In this document: piece by piece, positions 1 through 8,872 of the stretch
How positions within the stretch are numbered: the stretch's first letter is position 1
Layout of the letters: each line of letters begins with the position of its first letter
Position numbers and translations under genes: made by a program
The notes under the pieces: model-generated
The model's database searches: none
What the model was told of the DNA's origin: nothing
Seen by the model: only the letters and a program-made list of their open reading frames with translations
Source: Clostridiales bacterium
Lineage (GTDB): Bacteria; Bacillota; Clostridia; Saccharofermentanales; Saccharofermentanaceae
NCBI GenBank assembly: GCA_017511005.1
Contig: JAFWLP010000031.1
Span: forward strand, 1-36,307
Direction: 5' to 3'
Length of the DNA stretch: 36,307 nt

Positions 1-138
1 AAATTACTTTATAAAACTCAATTCTTAGAATTGAAAAAGGTCCGTTTTACTTCAAGTTTTGCATTCTATTCAATTTTCAAGATCCGCGCTTTTCCTTTGA
101 TTTTTCCGCACGGTCAGACCGTGCCTCCGTCAAAGTGC
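1..138 (-). other. Probable rRNA operon leader (upstream of a 16S gene lying outside the window)
   Basis: On the minus strand this stretch follows a sigma-A-like promoter. It contains a 7-bp hairpin (positions 108-124, GCACGGT/ACCGTGC), then the sequence GGATCTTGAAAATTG (about 71-85), which resembles the boxA-type antitermination element in 16S leaders of Bacillota (CTTTGAAAACT-like). A second perfect inverted repeat, CAATTCT/AGAATTG, lies at 19-33. Together with the promoter this reads as a pre-16S leader, so the 16S gene should begin just left of base 1. No coding sequence is visible between base 1 and the carboxypeptidase gene that ends at 306. The 16S itself is not seen, so the call is inference. 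Confidence 0.55.
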
Positions 139-144
139 TTGTAA

Positions 145-210
145 AGGATATACCACAGAGAAGATTAAGTCAAGAAGTTTTTTCGACCTTTTTAAAATTT
201 TTTTCAAAAG
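145..210 (-). promoter_or_regulatory. Strong sigma-A-type promoter with UP-like A/T tracts, probably of an rRNA operon
   Basis: The minus strand carries TTGACT (168-173), a 17-bp spacer and TATCCT (145-150), with a predicted start near 138. Immediately upstream, 177-210 is a run of A- and T-tracts like an UP element, as expected for rRNA promoters. It fires leftward, away from the carboxypeptidase gene and out of the window. Bases 211-305 separate it from that gene and show only weak imperfect inverted repeats, none followed by a T-run. Confidence 0.6.
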
Positions 211-305
211 TCGCAAAACCCTTTATCCGATTAAATTACAGGCACAGGCAGGATCGAAGAAATACACATCCTGAAACAGCATGAAAATGCCGGTGTCTCA
301 GCCTC

Positions 306-1739
306 TTACTTCCTGTTCGCGGACTTCTTCGCCCTTCTCTCAGCCGAATGCTTGATACGGTTGATCCTTACCCATAAAACGATATTTAATATCATTATAA
401 GAAGCATAAGTCCGCCGATGATGCCGGATACCACCGGATTATGCTTAACAAAGAGTTCGAGTGTATGCCCTGTCTCGATCTCCTCTTCCCCGGTCTCTTC
501 ACTTTCAGGCACCGGAGTGGGAGTCGGAGTATCCTCAGCGATATCAAAACCGGTAAGCTCGTCTCCGGGATTTACGAGCGGATCGTATACCGGCTGTTCT
601 GACTTCGGGGCATTGACCCATCTGTAGTCACCAGTGGTGCCGTATACTCTCGTGACCGGATCTGATTCCCAGCACGCAAGATTCCCGTACGCCGTGACAG
701 AAGCAAGATACATAGTAGTATAAAAATAATAGTCCTGAGGGATTCCGCAGATAGATATCATGAGATCATGGCCATTCTCGTTTACGGTATAGATCGTCAG
801 ACCCTTTCCGGCCTGGGATGTTGTTCCGGTCTTGCCTCCGACAACAGCTGAAAGATGCGAATCGGTTCCGTTTGCGGTCTTGCAGGCGATCCACGGATCA
901 TAAAGAAGATAATTGGAATTCTTAACATAACTCCAGGCATCGGATTTGTGCCTGTTGGTTGCCACAAAGACATGTGAAGGAGCACTGATGAGAGTCTTGA
1001 AATCCTCATACTCGGATGCGGCAGCCATGATGATGGTAAGATCGTATGCCGTTGTGTAATGATTGTCATCAGGAAGACCACAGGCGTTTACGAAGTGCGT
1101 CCCCTTGCAGCCGAGCTTCTCGGCACGGAGATTCATAAGGACCGCAAAGGCTTCGAGCTTGCGGGATGACAGGATGTGATCCTGAGTGTCATGCAGGTTA
1201 TCGAGAATATACTGGGCATTGACACCGTCGCTGTTGACCGCGGCGCCGCCGGCGGGATATTTCACGAAAAACGCATCAACACAGCCTTCACCCAGAACAT
1301 TGGCAGCATCGTTGCCCGAGGGAAGCATCAGTCCGTATAAGAGCTCGCTCACCCTGACCTTCTCACCTTCAAGAACACCCATGAGAGATGAATCCGCATC
1401 GAGACCCGCAAGCGCGGAAGTACTTACCTCAAGCTTTGCCGAAGTGTCCAGATATTCCAGGCTCAGCATGCAGGTCATTATCTTGGTCATGGAAGCCGGA
1501 TAGATGCGGTCATCGGGATTCATGCTGATGACTATATAACCGGTGGTCTTATCGTATACGCAGTAAGACGCGCAGTGAACGTCACTCAAAGCCGGAACCG
1601 GAATGTCAGGCTGTCCGACATCGGCCTTTGCAGAACGCGCGGGAAGAACAAATAAGGCCGCATAACAGACAAGGAATACCGCAGCGGTAAATGCCGCCGC
1701 GGTCTTAATGATCCGTAATGTAACCTTACCGTTCCTCAT
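306..1739 (-). CDS. Membrane-anchored D-alanyl-D-alanine carboxypeptidase (peptidase S11 family)
   Basis: A 477-residue low-molecular-weight penicillin-binding protein that should remove the terminal D-Ala from peptidoglycan stem peptides outside the membrane. All three active-site motifs are present: SMTK with nucleophile Ser83 and Lys86, SGN at 141-143, and KTG at 303-305. An N-terminal hydrophobic segment (about 11-33) acts as export signal. After the catalytic region comes a Pro/Thr/Glu linker (about 400-425), a transmembrane helix (about 436-458) and a basic cytosolic tail, so it is held by a true TM helix rather than the amphipathic anchor usual for DacA. Its ATG overlaps the gyrA TGA by one base, so translation is probably coupled to gyrA. 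No promoter of its own is visible. The S11 assignment is firm; the exact paralogue (DacA, DacF-like) is not. Confidence 0.93.
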   Translation of the reverse strand: MRNGKVTLRIIKTAAAFTAAVFLVCYAALFVLPARSAKADVGQPDIPVPALSDVHCASYCVYDKTTGYIVISMNPDDRIYPASMTKIMTCMLSLEYLDTSAKLEVSTSALAGLDADSSLMGVLEGEKVRVSELLYGLMLPSGNDAANVLGEGCVDAFFVKYPAGGAAVNSDGVNAQYILDNLHDTQDHILSSRKLEAFAVLMNLRAEKLGCKGTHFVNACGLPDDNHYTTAYDLTIIMAAASEYEDFKTLISAPSHVFVATNRHKSDAWSYVKNSNYLLYDPWIACKTANGTDSHLSAVVGGKTGTTSQAGKGLTIYTVNENGHDLMISICGIPQDYYFYTTMYLASVTAYGNLACWESDPVTRVYGTTGDYRWVNAPKSEQPVYDPLVNPGDELTGFDIAEDTPTPTPVPESEETGEEEIETGHTLELFVKHNPVVSGIIGGLMLLIMILNIVLWVRINRIKHSAERRAKKSANRK

Positions 1740-4462
1740 CAGATATCGTCACCTTCGCCGTTGCCGTCAGAATCATCCGGTTCTTCACTGGAAGCTATAC
1801 CGTCAGCTTCTATCTCTGTAGCCAGCGTATCAGCCAGTTCCTGAACTTTGGATGCATTGGGACTGAGGCCGGAATCAATATTCGGAACTGCTTCCGTGTT
1901 TACCGTTTCTCCGGCGTTATCGGCGCCTTCTTCACCTTCTGCAGGCTCTTCTTCCTCTTCCCTGTCAGTAAGGGCAAAGTCAACTACCATGGCGTTATTG
2001 GCCTTGATAAGCTTGACACCCGATGTTGCTCTCGACAGAGTAGGGATCTCATTGGCCCTGACTCTGATGATAACGCCCTGGCTGGTAATTATGAGAAGAT
2101 CATCATCATCGGTAACGGAAACCGTACCGCAAAGCCTTCCTGTCTTCTCGGAAACCTTATACGTGATGATGCCCTTACCGCCTCTGCTCTGAACGCGGTA
2201 ATCATCGATCTTGCTCCTCTTGCCGTATCCTTTCTCGGAGATAACAAGTATCTCGCGTGAAGGATCGACCGGTTCCATGCCGACTACCTCATCATCGTCA
2301 GCAAGTCTCATCGCTCTGACACCGGTGGCGCCACGACCCATGTCGCGCGCGTCATCGGAATTGAATCTTACCGACTTGCCGGCGGCACTTACAACGATGA
2401 CTTCCTGGCCGGCTCTTGTGAGCTGGACAGCAACAACACTGTCTCCCTCACGTATCTTCGTTGCGATAAGACCGTTCTTATTGATATTTGCATACTTGTC
2501 GATCGAAGTCTTCTTAATAACGCCGTATCTGGTTACGGTCGTGAGGTAGAGATCCTCCTCCTCGAAGCTGTCGATCGGGATGATGTTCCTGATAGTCTCA
2601 CCGTCATTGAGATTCAGGAGATTGACCAGCGCCGTGCCTCTTGCGGAACGCGAAGTCGTCTCGGGGATCTTGTATCCCTTGATCTTAAACACACGGCCCG
2701 TGTTGGTAAAGCAGAGGAGAAACTTGTGCGTGGTCGTCGTGATTATCTTCTCGACATAGTCCTCTTCACGGGTTGACTGTCCGGAGATTCCCCTTCCGCC
2801 TCTGTGCTGCGCCTTGTACGTATCGACTCTCTGACGCTTGATATAGCCGAAATGAGTAAGGGTGACAACGATATTCTCTTCCTGGATCAAAGACTCATCA
2901 TCGATGTCCTCGAACGAACCGTTGATTATCTCCGATACTCTCGGTGTGGCAAACTTGTTCTTGATCTCAGTCATCTCCGTCTTGATGATGTCATCAAGCA
3001 ATGTCTTGTCGGAAAGGACTCTGTGGAAGTATTCGATCTCTTCCGTGAGAGCCTTGATCTCAGCCTCGAGCTTCTCCCTCTCAAGACCGGTAAGACGTCC
3101 GAGCCTCATGTCAACAATATGCTGAGCCTGCTTGTCAGTCAGGCCGAAACGCTCACACATACGGACTTTGGCTTCAGCCTCGGTACGCGATGATCTGATT
3201 ATCGCGATGATCTCATCGATGTAATCCATCGCGATAAGGAGACCCTCGTCGATATGTTTCTTCGCTTCATCCTTTTCAAGATCGTACTGCGTGCGGCGTG
3301 TTACGACATCTTCCTGATGCTTTATGTAGTAGAAGAGCGCATCCTTAAGGCCTACGAGCTTAGGCTCAAGCTTACCCTCACTGTCAGGTACGAGCGCGAG
3401 CATATTGGCGCAGCATGCGTCCTGAAGGGAGCAGTTCTTATAAAGCTGGTTGAGAACAACATCAGCGTTGGAATCCTTCTTAAGTTCGATTACGATACGG
3501 ACCTGCTCATTACGGTCAGACTCATCCCTTAATCCCGAGATGCCTTCAACCTTCTTCTCTTTTACGAGATCGGCCATGCGCTCGATAAGCCTCGCCTTGT
3601 TGACCGCATAAGGAATGTCGTGAATGATTATCCTTGTCTTGCCCGCATGTTCTTCGATCTCGGCATGAGCGCGGACCATTATGCGTCCCTTGCCTGTAAG
3701 ATAAGCCTCTCTTATTCCGGAAGTACCGAGAATGGCACCGCCGGTCGGGAAATCAGGTCCCTTTACGACAGTCATGAGCTCATCAACGGTAACATCAGGA
3801 TTGTTCATCATCATGATGCATCCGTCGATAACCTCGCCGAGATTATGGGGAGGTATGTTGGTAGCCATGCCTACGGCAATACCTACCGCACCGTTAACAA
3901 GGAAGTTCGGGAAACGCGAAGGAAGCGATACCGGTTCCATCTCGTGCTCATCAAAGTTCGGTCTGAAATCAACAGTATTCTTGTTGATGTCCCTCATCAT
4001 CTCGAGAGCGATCTTCTCAAGCCTCGCCTCCGTATAACGGTAAGCTGCCGGCGGGTCGCCGTCCAGGGAACCGAAGTTGCCGTGTCCGTCAACCAGAGGA
4101 TGTCTCAACGAGAAATCCTGGGCAAGTCTTACAAGCGCATCGTAAACTGACGCGTCGCCGTGAGGATGGAAACGTCCCAATACGTCACCGATCGTGGTTG
4201 CGCACTTACGGAACGGTTTATCCGGGGTAAAACCCTGGGTGAACATCGAATAAAGGATCCTTCTGTGAACCGGCTTGAGTCCGTCCCTTATGTCCGGAAG
4301 AGCACGGTCGGAAATAACCGACATTGCGTAGTCGATGAAGGACTTCTTCATCTCGCCGTCCAAGTCTACCGGAACTATCGTTGTCTGTTCTGACTTGAAT
4401 ACCTCGTCCATCTCGGCTTCCTGTTGAAGCCTGGCCTGTTTCTTGTCGTCGCTGTCTGCCAT
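1739..4462 (-). CDS. gyrA: DNA gyrase subunit A
   Basis: The breakage-reunion subunit of type IIA topoisomerase, which introduces negative supercoils with GyrB. The winged-helix/tower core is complete, with the catalytic tyrosine in RYTE at about residue 143. The C-terminal beta-pinwheel carries a GyrA-box variant QHRGGRG and a later QSRGGKG, which favours GyrA over ParC. I chose the ATG at 4462 because GGAGG sits six bases upstream (4469-4473); an in-frame GTG at 4492 adds ten residues but has no such site. The 907-residue product is longer than most GyrA proteins because of a strongly acidic tail of about 75 residues. In the quinolone region the sequence is HGDASVYD: alanine where E. coli has Ser83, and Asp retained at the position of Asp87. 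Transcribed with the downstream carboxypeptidase gene. Confidence 0.97.
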   Translation of the reverse strand: MADSDDKKQARLQQEAEMDEVFKSEQTTIVPVDLDGEMKKSFIDYAMSVISDRALPDIRDGLKPVHRRILYSMFTQGFTPDKPFRKCATTIGDVLGRFHPHGDASVYDALVRLAQDFSLRHPLVDGHGNFGSLDGDPPAAYRYTEARLEKIALEMMRDINKNTVDFRPNFDEHEMEPVSLPSRFPNFLVNGAVGIAVGMATNIPPHNLGEVIDGCIMMMNNPDVTVDELMTVVKGPDFPTGGAILGTSGIREAYLTGKGRIMVRAHAEIEEHAGKTRIIIHDIPYAVNKARLIERMADLVKEKKVEGISGLRDESDRNEQVRIVIELKKDSNADVVLNQLYKNCSLQDACCANMLALVPDSEGKLEPKLVGLKDALFYYIKHQEDVVTRRTQYDLEKDEAKKHIDEGLLIAMDYIDEIIAIIRSSRTEAEAKVRMCERFGLTDKQAQHIVDMRLGRLTGLEREKLEAEIKALTEEIEYFHRVLSDKTLLDDIIKTEMTEIKNKFATPRVSEIINGSFEDIDDESLIQEENIVVTLTHFGYIKRQRVDTYKAQHRGGRGISGQSTREEDYVEKIITTTTHKFLLCFTNTGRVFKIKGYKIPETTSRSARGTALVNLLNLNDGETIRNIIPIDSFEEEDLYLTTVTRYGVIKKTSIDKYANINKNGLIATKIREGDSVVAVQLTRAGQEVIVVSAAGKSVRFNSDDARDMGRGATGVRAMRLADDDEVVGMEPVDPSREILVISEKGYGKRSKIDDYRVQSRGGKGIITYKVSEKTGRLCGTVSVTDDDDLLIITSQGVIIRVRANEIPTLSRATSGVKLIKANNAMVVDFALTDREEEEEPAEGEEGADNAGETVNTEAVPNIDSGLSPNASKVQELADTLATEIEADGIASSEEPDDSDGNGEGDDI

Positions 4463-4545
4463 CTGTTGCCTCCGCCCGCGAAAACCAGTCACGCAGGATA
4501 ATATAGATCTTTTTAGGTAAATAGATTATTTACTCAAACTAAAGT

Positions 4546-4580
4546 ATTATACCATAAGTATTCGCGCACGCGCGTATATA
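4546..4580 (-). promoter_or_regulatory. Extended -10 promoter of gyrA with an alternating pyrimidine-purine tract
   Basis: The minus strand shows TGGTATAAT (4546-4554), a perfect extended -10, but the -35 position (4569-4574) is CGCGCG and matches nothing. The strand here alternates pyrimidine and purine for 18 bases, CGCGCACGCGCGTATATA at 4563-4580, a composition prone to Z-DNA under negative supercoiling. The start would be near 4539, giving a leader of about 75 nt. The rest of the 148-base gap between rsmG and gyrA is AT-rich without other features. Confidence 0.6.
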
Positions 4581-4610
4581 ATTATAATATATGGCACAAA
4601 TGTCCTCTTA

Positions 4611-5480
4611 TCAGGCAATTGGGGTTTTGGAAGGAATGCCCGCTTTTCTCGGGAACCTTGCAGGAGTGGGCCGGATCTTTCTGACGACGATAATGGTCCT
4701 TTCCATATCCGTACCCGGAAGCTTGAACGTGTCTGTCTTCTCTATGGTGCCGCCAAGAAGAGCAATGGCCTTTGCGCCCTCTGCTTCCTCTTCCTCAGAA
4801 TGAGCTTTCATGGCTAGGAAAACTCCTCCGACCTTGACCAGCGGGAGACAATATTCCGCCAATACGGACAGTCTGGCAACGGCTCTTGCGGTCGCTATGT
4901 CATACTTCTCCCGGAATTTCTTGTTCCTGCCTGCGTCTTCGGCTCTGGAATGGACCGTAGTGCAGTCCGTAAGACCCAATGCGTTAATTACCTCATCCAG
5001 GAACTTGAGACGCTTCTCAAGCGAATCCATGAGAGTTACGGACAATCCGGGGCAAGATATCTTGACCGGAAGGCCGGGAAAGCCCGCGCCCGTTCCCACA
5101 TCGATAAAGGTAAGCGCTCCGGAACCCTTTTTCTTTTCCTCTTCCGCCCTGATATACGGGCAGAGAGTAAGTGAGTCCACAAAGTGCTTCATGGCTATTC
5201 CCTTATCATCGTCAACGGCGGTAAGGTTCATTACCTTATTCTTCTCTTTGAGCATTGTTGCATAGATCTGGAAGGCACGTATCTCTTCGGCAGACAACGG
5301 GACGCTTATCTCTCCGGAACGTGACTCAAGGATGGGGGCAACATCAGCGGGCTCTTCATCATGCTCCGTGATCTTTGTTCCCTCAATGTTTATCTCGACC
5401 TTCTTCGGAAGGCTCTTTCTCAAACGCTTTATGTCGTCTTTGGTAAGAGGTTTTCTTTTGGGGAACAAACCGTCAGCCAT
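4611..5480 (-). CDS. rsmG: 16S rRNA (guanine-N7) methyltransferase RsmG (GidB)
   Basis: An AdoMet-dependent methyltransferase that makes m7G at position 527 (E. coli numbering) of 16S rRNA. The SAM-binding motif DVGTGAGFPG (about 127-136), ATARAVA (197-203) and the family C-terminal RFPRKAGIPSK (275-285) are all visible. The ATG at 5480 is preferred: AAGGAG ends eight bases upstream, and the start overlaps the mnmG stop by eight bases. Earlier in-frame Met codons lack comparable spacing. At 289 residues it exceeds the usual size of roughly 210-240, because about 60 extra Lys/Glu-rich residues precede the normal start of the fold (around LSAEEIRAF at 62). Co-transcription with mnmG and mnmE is the classical arrangement. 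Confidence 0.96.
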   Translation of the reverse strand: MADGLFPKRKPLTKDDIKRLRKSLPKKVEINIEGTKITEHDEEPADVAPILESRSGEISVPLSAEEIRAFQIYATMLKEKNKVMNLTAVDDDKGIAMKHFVDSLTLCPYIRAEEEKKKGSGALTFIDVGTGAGFPGLPVKISCPGLSVTLMDSLEKRLKFLDEVINALGLTDCTTVHSRAEDAGRNKKFREKYDIATARAVARLSVLAEYCLPLVKVGGVFLAMKAHSEEEEAEGAKAIALLGGTIEKTDTFKLPGTDMERTIIVVRKIRPTPARFPRKAGIPSKTPIA

Positions 5481-7410
5481 TATCATGTCTCCTTCTGAGC
5501 TGTTCGAGGTATACGAGAAGGACTTCACAGTCCGCAGGTGAAACGCCTGATATCCTTGAAGCCCTGCCCACGCTCTCCGGCTTCATGCTTGACAGCTTCT
5601 GCGTGGCTTCGATCCTCAGGCCTTTTATCAGCGAATAATCTATATCCTCAGGTATCCTTATCTTCTCGAGGTTCTTGAACTTCTCGATCTTCTCTTTCTC
5701 GAGCGACAAGTATCCTTCGTATTTGATGTTCGTCTCACATGCAAATGTTATGTTGCGCGCCAAAGGCTTTCTTGCCTTGTCGACCGGTGCCAGAAGATCG
5801 TAAGTAACTCCCGGACGCTTGATAAGATCTGCAAGGCTCTCGCCTGATTTGGGCAATGTCTGTCCGCAGGTATCAAGAAGAGCCTTAAGCTCATCCGTCG
5901 GCGCAACATATGTCTTCTTCAATCTTTCTGTCTCAGAGGCGATCGCTTCCGTCTTTTTCACAAACTTATCGAAAACCTCATCGCTGATGAGGCCTATCGC
6001 ATGACCGACCGGAGTAAGTCTCTCATCAGCATTATCCTGTCTTAAGAAGAGTCTGTACTCGGCTCTGGAAGTCATCATGCGGTACGGTTCGTTGGTTCCC
6101 TTGGTAACAAGGTCATCTATCAGAACACCGATGTAGCCCTGCGATCTGTCGATGATCACCGCCTCTTTCCCAAGGCATCCCATGGCGGCATTTATTCCGG
6201 CAACGATACCCTGAGCCGCCGCTTCCTCATATCCGGAGGAACCGTTGATCTGTCCCGCCGTGAAAAGACCGGGAACGATCTTGGACTCAAGGCTCGCCTT
6301 GACCGAGAGCGGATCCACAAGATCATATTCGATGGCATATGCCGCTCTCTGTATCTTCGCATTTGAAAGACCCGGCAGGGACTTTACCATCTTCTCCTGT
6401 ATCTCTTCAGGAAGGCTTGTGGAGAATCCCTGAAGGTACATCTCATTTGTATGCCTTCCCATTGGTTCGACGAAGATCTGATGCCTTGTCTTGTCCTTGA
6501 ACCTCATGAATTTATCTTCTATCGACGGACAGTATCTCGGACCTATGCCTTTGATCTCGCCGCTGTACAGAGGCGATCTGTCCATGTTGTCGGAAATCAC
6601 TTTGCGAGTTTCTTCCGTTGTCCAGATGGACCAGCAGGGGATCTGCTCTTCAGAAGGTGCGGGAAGCTTTCCTTCCATCTCGTTTCTGTATGAGAAAGGC
6701 GGAATGTCATCCTCGCCGTCCTGTCTCGTCATCTGTGAGAAGTCGATCGAGTTTGAATTAACTCTCACCGGTGTTCCAGTCTTAAATCTCAAGAGCGGGA
6801 CGCCGAGCGCATTAAGCGATGAGGATAATCCGACCGATCTCGGAAGTCCGTCAGGACCGCTCTCGACGATAACTTCTCCTCTTATTATCCTGGCTTTCAT
6901 GTATGTACCGGAACATATGACTACGGCACGGCTCCTGTAAACGGCCCTACCTTCAGTCATGACGCCGGCGGCTCTGCCTTCATCATCAACAAGAAGGTCC
7001 GTTATGTGTGCCTGCTTCAAAGTAAGGTTGGGAAGATCCTCAAGATAATGCTTCATCTCTATGGAATACATGGCACGGTCTTCCTGGGCTCTGGGTGAAT
7101 ATACGGCAGGACCTTTGGAACGGTTGAGCATTCTCATCTGAACGGCACACCTGTCCGCCATTATTCCCATGATGCCTCCAAGAGCATCTATCTCCCTGAC
7201 GAGCTGGCCTTTGGAAGTCCCTCCGATACTCGGGTTACAGGGAAGGTTAGCAAGACTGTCCAGTGAAAGCGTGAAAAGAATGGTATCCAGACCGAGCTTT
7301 GCACAGGCATGCGCGGCTTCACATCCGGCATGGCCCGCTCCGACAACGGCAACGTCAAAAGTTCCCGCTTCAAAGCTTTTATCGAGCTCAAGAGCTTCCC
7401 GGACAGTCAT
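5473..7410 (-). CDS. mnmG: tRNA uridine-5-carboxymethylaminomethyl modification enzyme MnmG (GidA)
   Basis: FAD-dependent partner of MnmE that builds the cmnm5 group on the wobble uridine of certain tRNAs. The dinucleotide-binding motif VVGAGHAGCEA (22-32), the active-site stretch CNPSIGG (58-64) and the family signature GPRYCPSIEDK are present. The length of 645 is close to the family norm; the FAD motif starts near residue 22, a slightly longer N-terminus than usual. The ATG follows the mnmE TAA with no gap, so translational coupling is likely; only a weak AGGT lies upstream. Nothing in the sequence suggests damage. Confidence 0.97.
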   Translation of the reverse strand: MTVREALELDKSFEAGTFDVAVVGAGHAGCEAAHACAKLGLDTILFTLSLDSLANLPCNPSIGGTSKGQLVREIDALGGIMGIMADRCAVQMRMLNRSKGPAVYSPRAQEDRAMYSIEMKHYLEDLPNLTLKQAHITDLLVDDEGRAAGVMTEGRAVYRSRAVVICSGTYMKARIIRGEVIVESGPDGLPRSVGLSSSLNALGVPLLRFKTGTPVRVNSNSIDFSQMTRQDGEDDIPPFSYRNEMEGKLPAPSEEQIPCWSIWTTEETRKVISDNMDRSPLYSGEIKGIGPRYCPSIEDKFMRFKDKTRHQIFVEPMGRHTNEMYLQGFSTSLPEEIQEKMVKSLPGLSNAKIQRAAYAIEYDLVDPLSVKASLESKIVPGLFTAGQINGSSGYEEAAAQGIVAGINAAMGCLGKEAVIIDRSQGYIGVLIDDLVTKGTNEPYRMMTSRAEYRLFLRQDNADERLTPVGHAIGLISDEVFDKFVKKTEAIASETERLKKTYVAPTDELKALLDTCGQTLPKSGESLADLIKRPGVTYDLLAPVDKARKPLARNITFACETNIKYEGYLSLEKEKIEKFKNLEKIRIPEDIDYSLIKGLRIEATQKLSSMKPESVGRASRISGVSPADCEVLLVYLEQLRRRHDNG

Positions 7411-8832
7411 TTACTTACCTATGCAGAATCTGGAGAATATCGTATCGGCAAGAGTTGCGGATACGGTCTTTCCTGTTACCTCGCCTATCTCATCCAGACA
7501 TGCTCTTAACGCGGACGCACAGACTTCGGTTCCCAGACCGTTGTCGAGCGCATCCAGTGCAAGCGCAAGCTTTTTGGAAGCCTTCAGGAATTTGGTATAG
7601 TGCCTGCTGTTAGTGATAAGCAGTCCCTCCGACGCGCCGCCGCCCAGTTCCTGATAATAATCGATGATGGCATCTTCGAGTTTGTCTATATTGAGATCTT
7701 CTTCCGCGCTTATCGAGATAAAACTCTTTATGCCGAGAGACCTGAGTCTTTCCTCTATCTCTTCCCTGTCGGGATTGTCGCCTGTATCGCTTTTCGAGAA
7801 AACGGCAGTGACGGAATCGCAGTCTTCGATAATGCCGTTAACACCGGAATATGCTTCTGCGGCAGTCATGTCCGGAGGGATCATGTAGAAGATCATATCC
7901 GCCCCGCGGCCTGCTTCATAAGCCTTGCCGATACCCATGGACTCGATGATGTCATCGGTCTCACGGATGCCTGCCGTATCTATAAGTGTTACGGGAATTC
8001 CGTTTATGTTCAGCTGAACCTCGATCGTATCCCTGGTCGTTCCTGCCACCTCGGTTACGATCGCTCTGTCAAAACCGGTAAGAGTATTAAGGAGTGTGCT
8101 TTTGCCGCTGTTGGGGAGGCCCAGGAGCGCAACACGCAGACGTTCGGAAAGGATCCTTCCCTTGCCGTAACCTTTGCAGAGTGCCGTCAGCCTGTCATGG
8201 CAGTCGCTGAGGCTGTCTTTTACGGCCTCGAGCCTGGTCTCTTCCTCCGCAGGATCCTCCGTATCAAATTCCGTGAATGTCTCAAGAGTGGCTGCCTGAT
8301 CATATAGATCGTGTTCTATGTTATTTATCTCTTCGGCAAGCTTGCCCGACAAAAGACTTCCGGCAGCCTCAAGCTGCCTCTCCGTCTCAGAATTGATCAC
8401 ATCCATTACGGCTTCCGCTGAGGCAAGGCTCATCTTACCGTTTATGAACGCCCTTCTGGAGAACTCTCCGGGATAAGCCATCCTGATGCCCGACATGCCG
8501 AGGCACTTCAAGATCTCCTGTTTGACCGCACCTGAACCGTGGGAGGATATCTCCACCATCTCTTCGCCCGTATAGGAATGAGGCTCTTCAAAGTGCGTGA
8601 AAATGACTTCGTCAACTTTGACGTTGCTGGAGGGATCCTTGACATAGCCGAATGCGCAGGTGTAGCCGGGAAGTTCTGACAGCTTTGAATAATCACCGCT
8701 GCTTCTGAGGATCACGGAACATTTATCGGCAAGCTTTCCACAGCCGTTACCCGAAATGCGGATAACCGCTATGCCAGATATTCCGGCCGGCGTGGAGCAG
8801 GCGCAGATGGGTTCATCATCATATGAATACAT
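7411..8832 (-). CDS. mnmE: tRNA modification GTPase MnmE (TrmE)
   Basis: A homodimeric GTPase that acts with MnmG on wobble uridines. It has the N-terminal folate-binding domain (1-120), a helical domain interrupted by a G domain with P-loop GLPNSGKS (238-245) and DTAGI switch, and the C-terminal CIGK whose cysteine (Cys470) is conserved in the family. The length of 473 is normal. The start is fixed by the family N-terminus (ICACSTPAGISG), although the ribosome binding site is weak. A 40-base gap separates it from jag. Confidence 0.97.
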   Translation of the reverse strand: MYSYDDEPICACSTPAGISGIAVIRISGNGCGKLADKCSVILRSSGDYSKLSELPGYTCAFGYVKDPSSNVKVDEVIFTHFEEPHSYTGEEMVEISSHGSGAVKQEILKCLGMSGIRMAYPGEFSRRAFINGKMSLASAEAVMDVINSETERQLEAAGSLLSGKLAEEINNIEHDLYDQAATLETFTEFDTEDPAEEETRLEAVKDSLSDCHDRLTALCKGYGKGRILSERLRVALLGLPNSGKSTLLNTLTGFDRAIVTEVAGTTRDTIEVQLNINGIPVTLIDTAGIRETDDIIESMGIGKAYEAGRGADMIFYMIPPDMTAAEAYSGVNGIIEDCDSVTAVFSKSDTGDNPDREEIEERLRSLGIKSFISISAEEDLNIDKLEDAIIDYYQELGGGASEGLLITNSRHYTKFLKASKKLALALDALDNGLGTEVCASALRACLDEIGEVTGKTVSATLADTIFSRFCIGK

Positions 8833-8872
8833 CGGGAAATTCCGGGTGATCCTGGATCAGGATATTGCCGTA

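Noticed and set aside
211-305. Possible terminator after the carboxypeptidase gene
   Set aside because: Only imperfect short inverted repeats without a T-run could be found.
3620-4150. 176-codon open frame antisense to gyrA
   Set aside because: Overlaps the conserved gyrase core; no domain or ribosome binding site.
4463-4492. Upstream GTG start for gyrA adding ten residues
   Set aside because: No suitably spaced Shine-Dalgarno, whereas GGAGG is ideally placed for the ATG at 4462.
7600-8307. 235-codon open frame antisense to mnmE
   Set aside because: Shadow of a conserved gene; no family features and no start signal.
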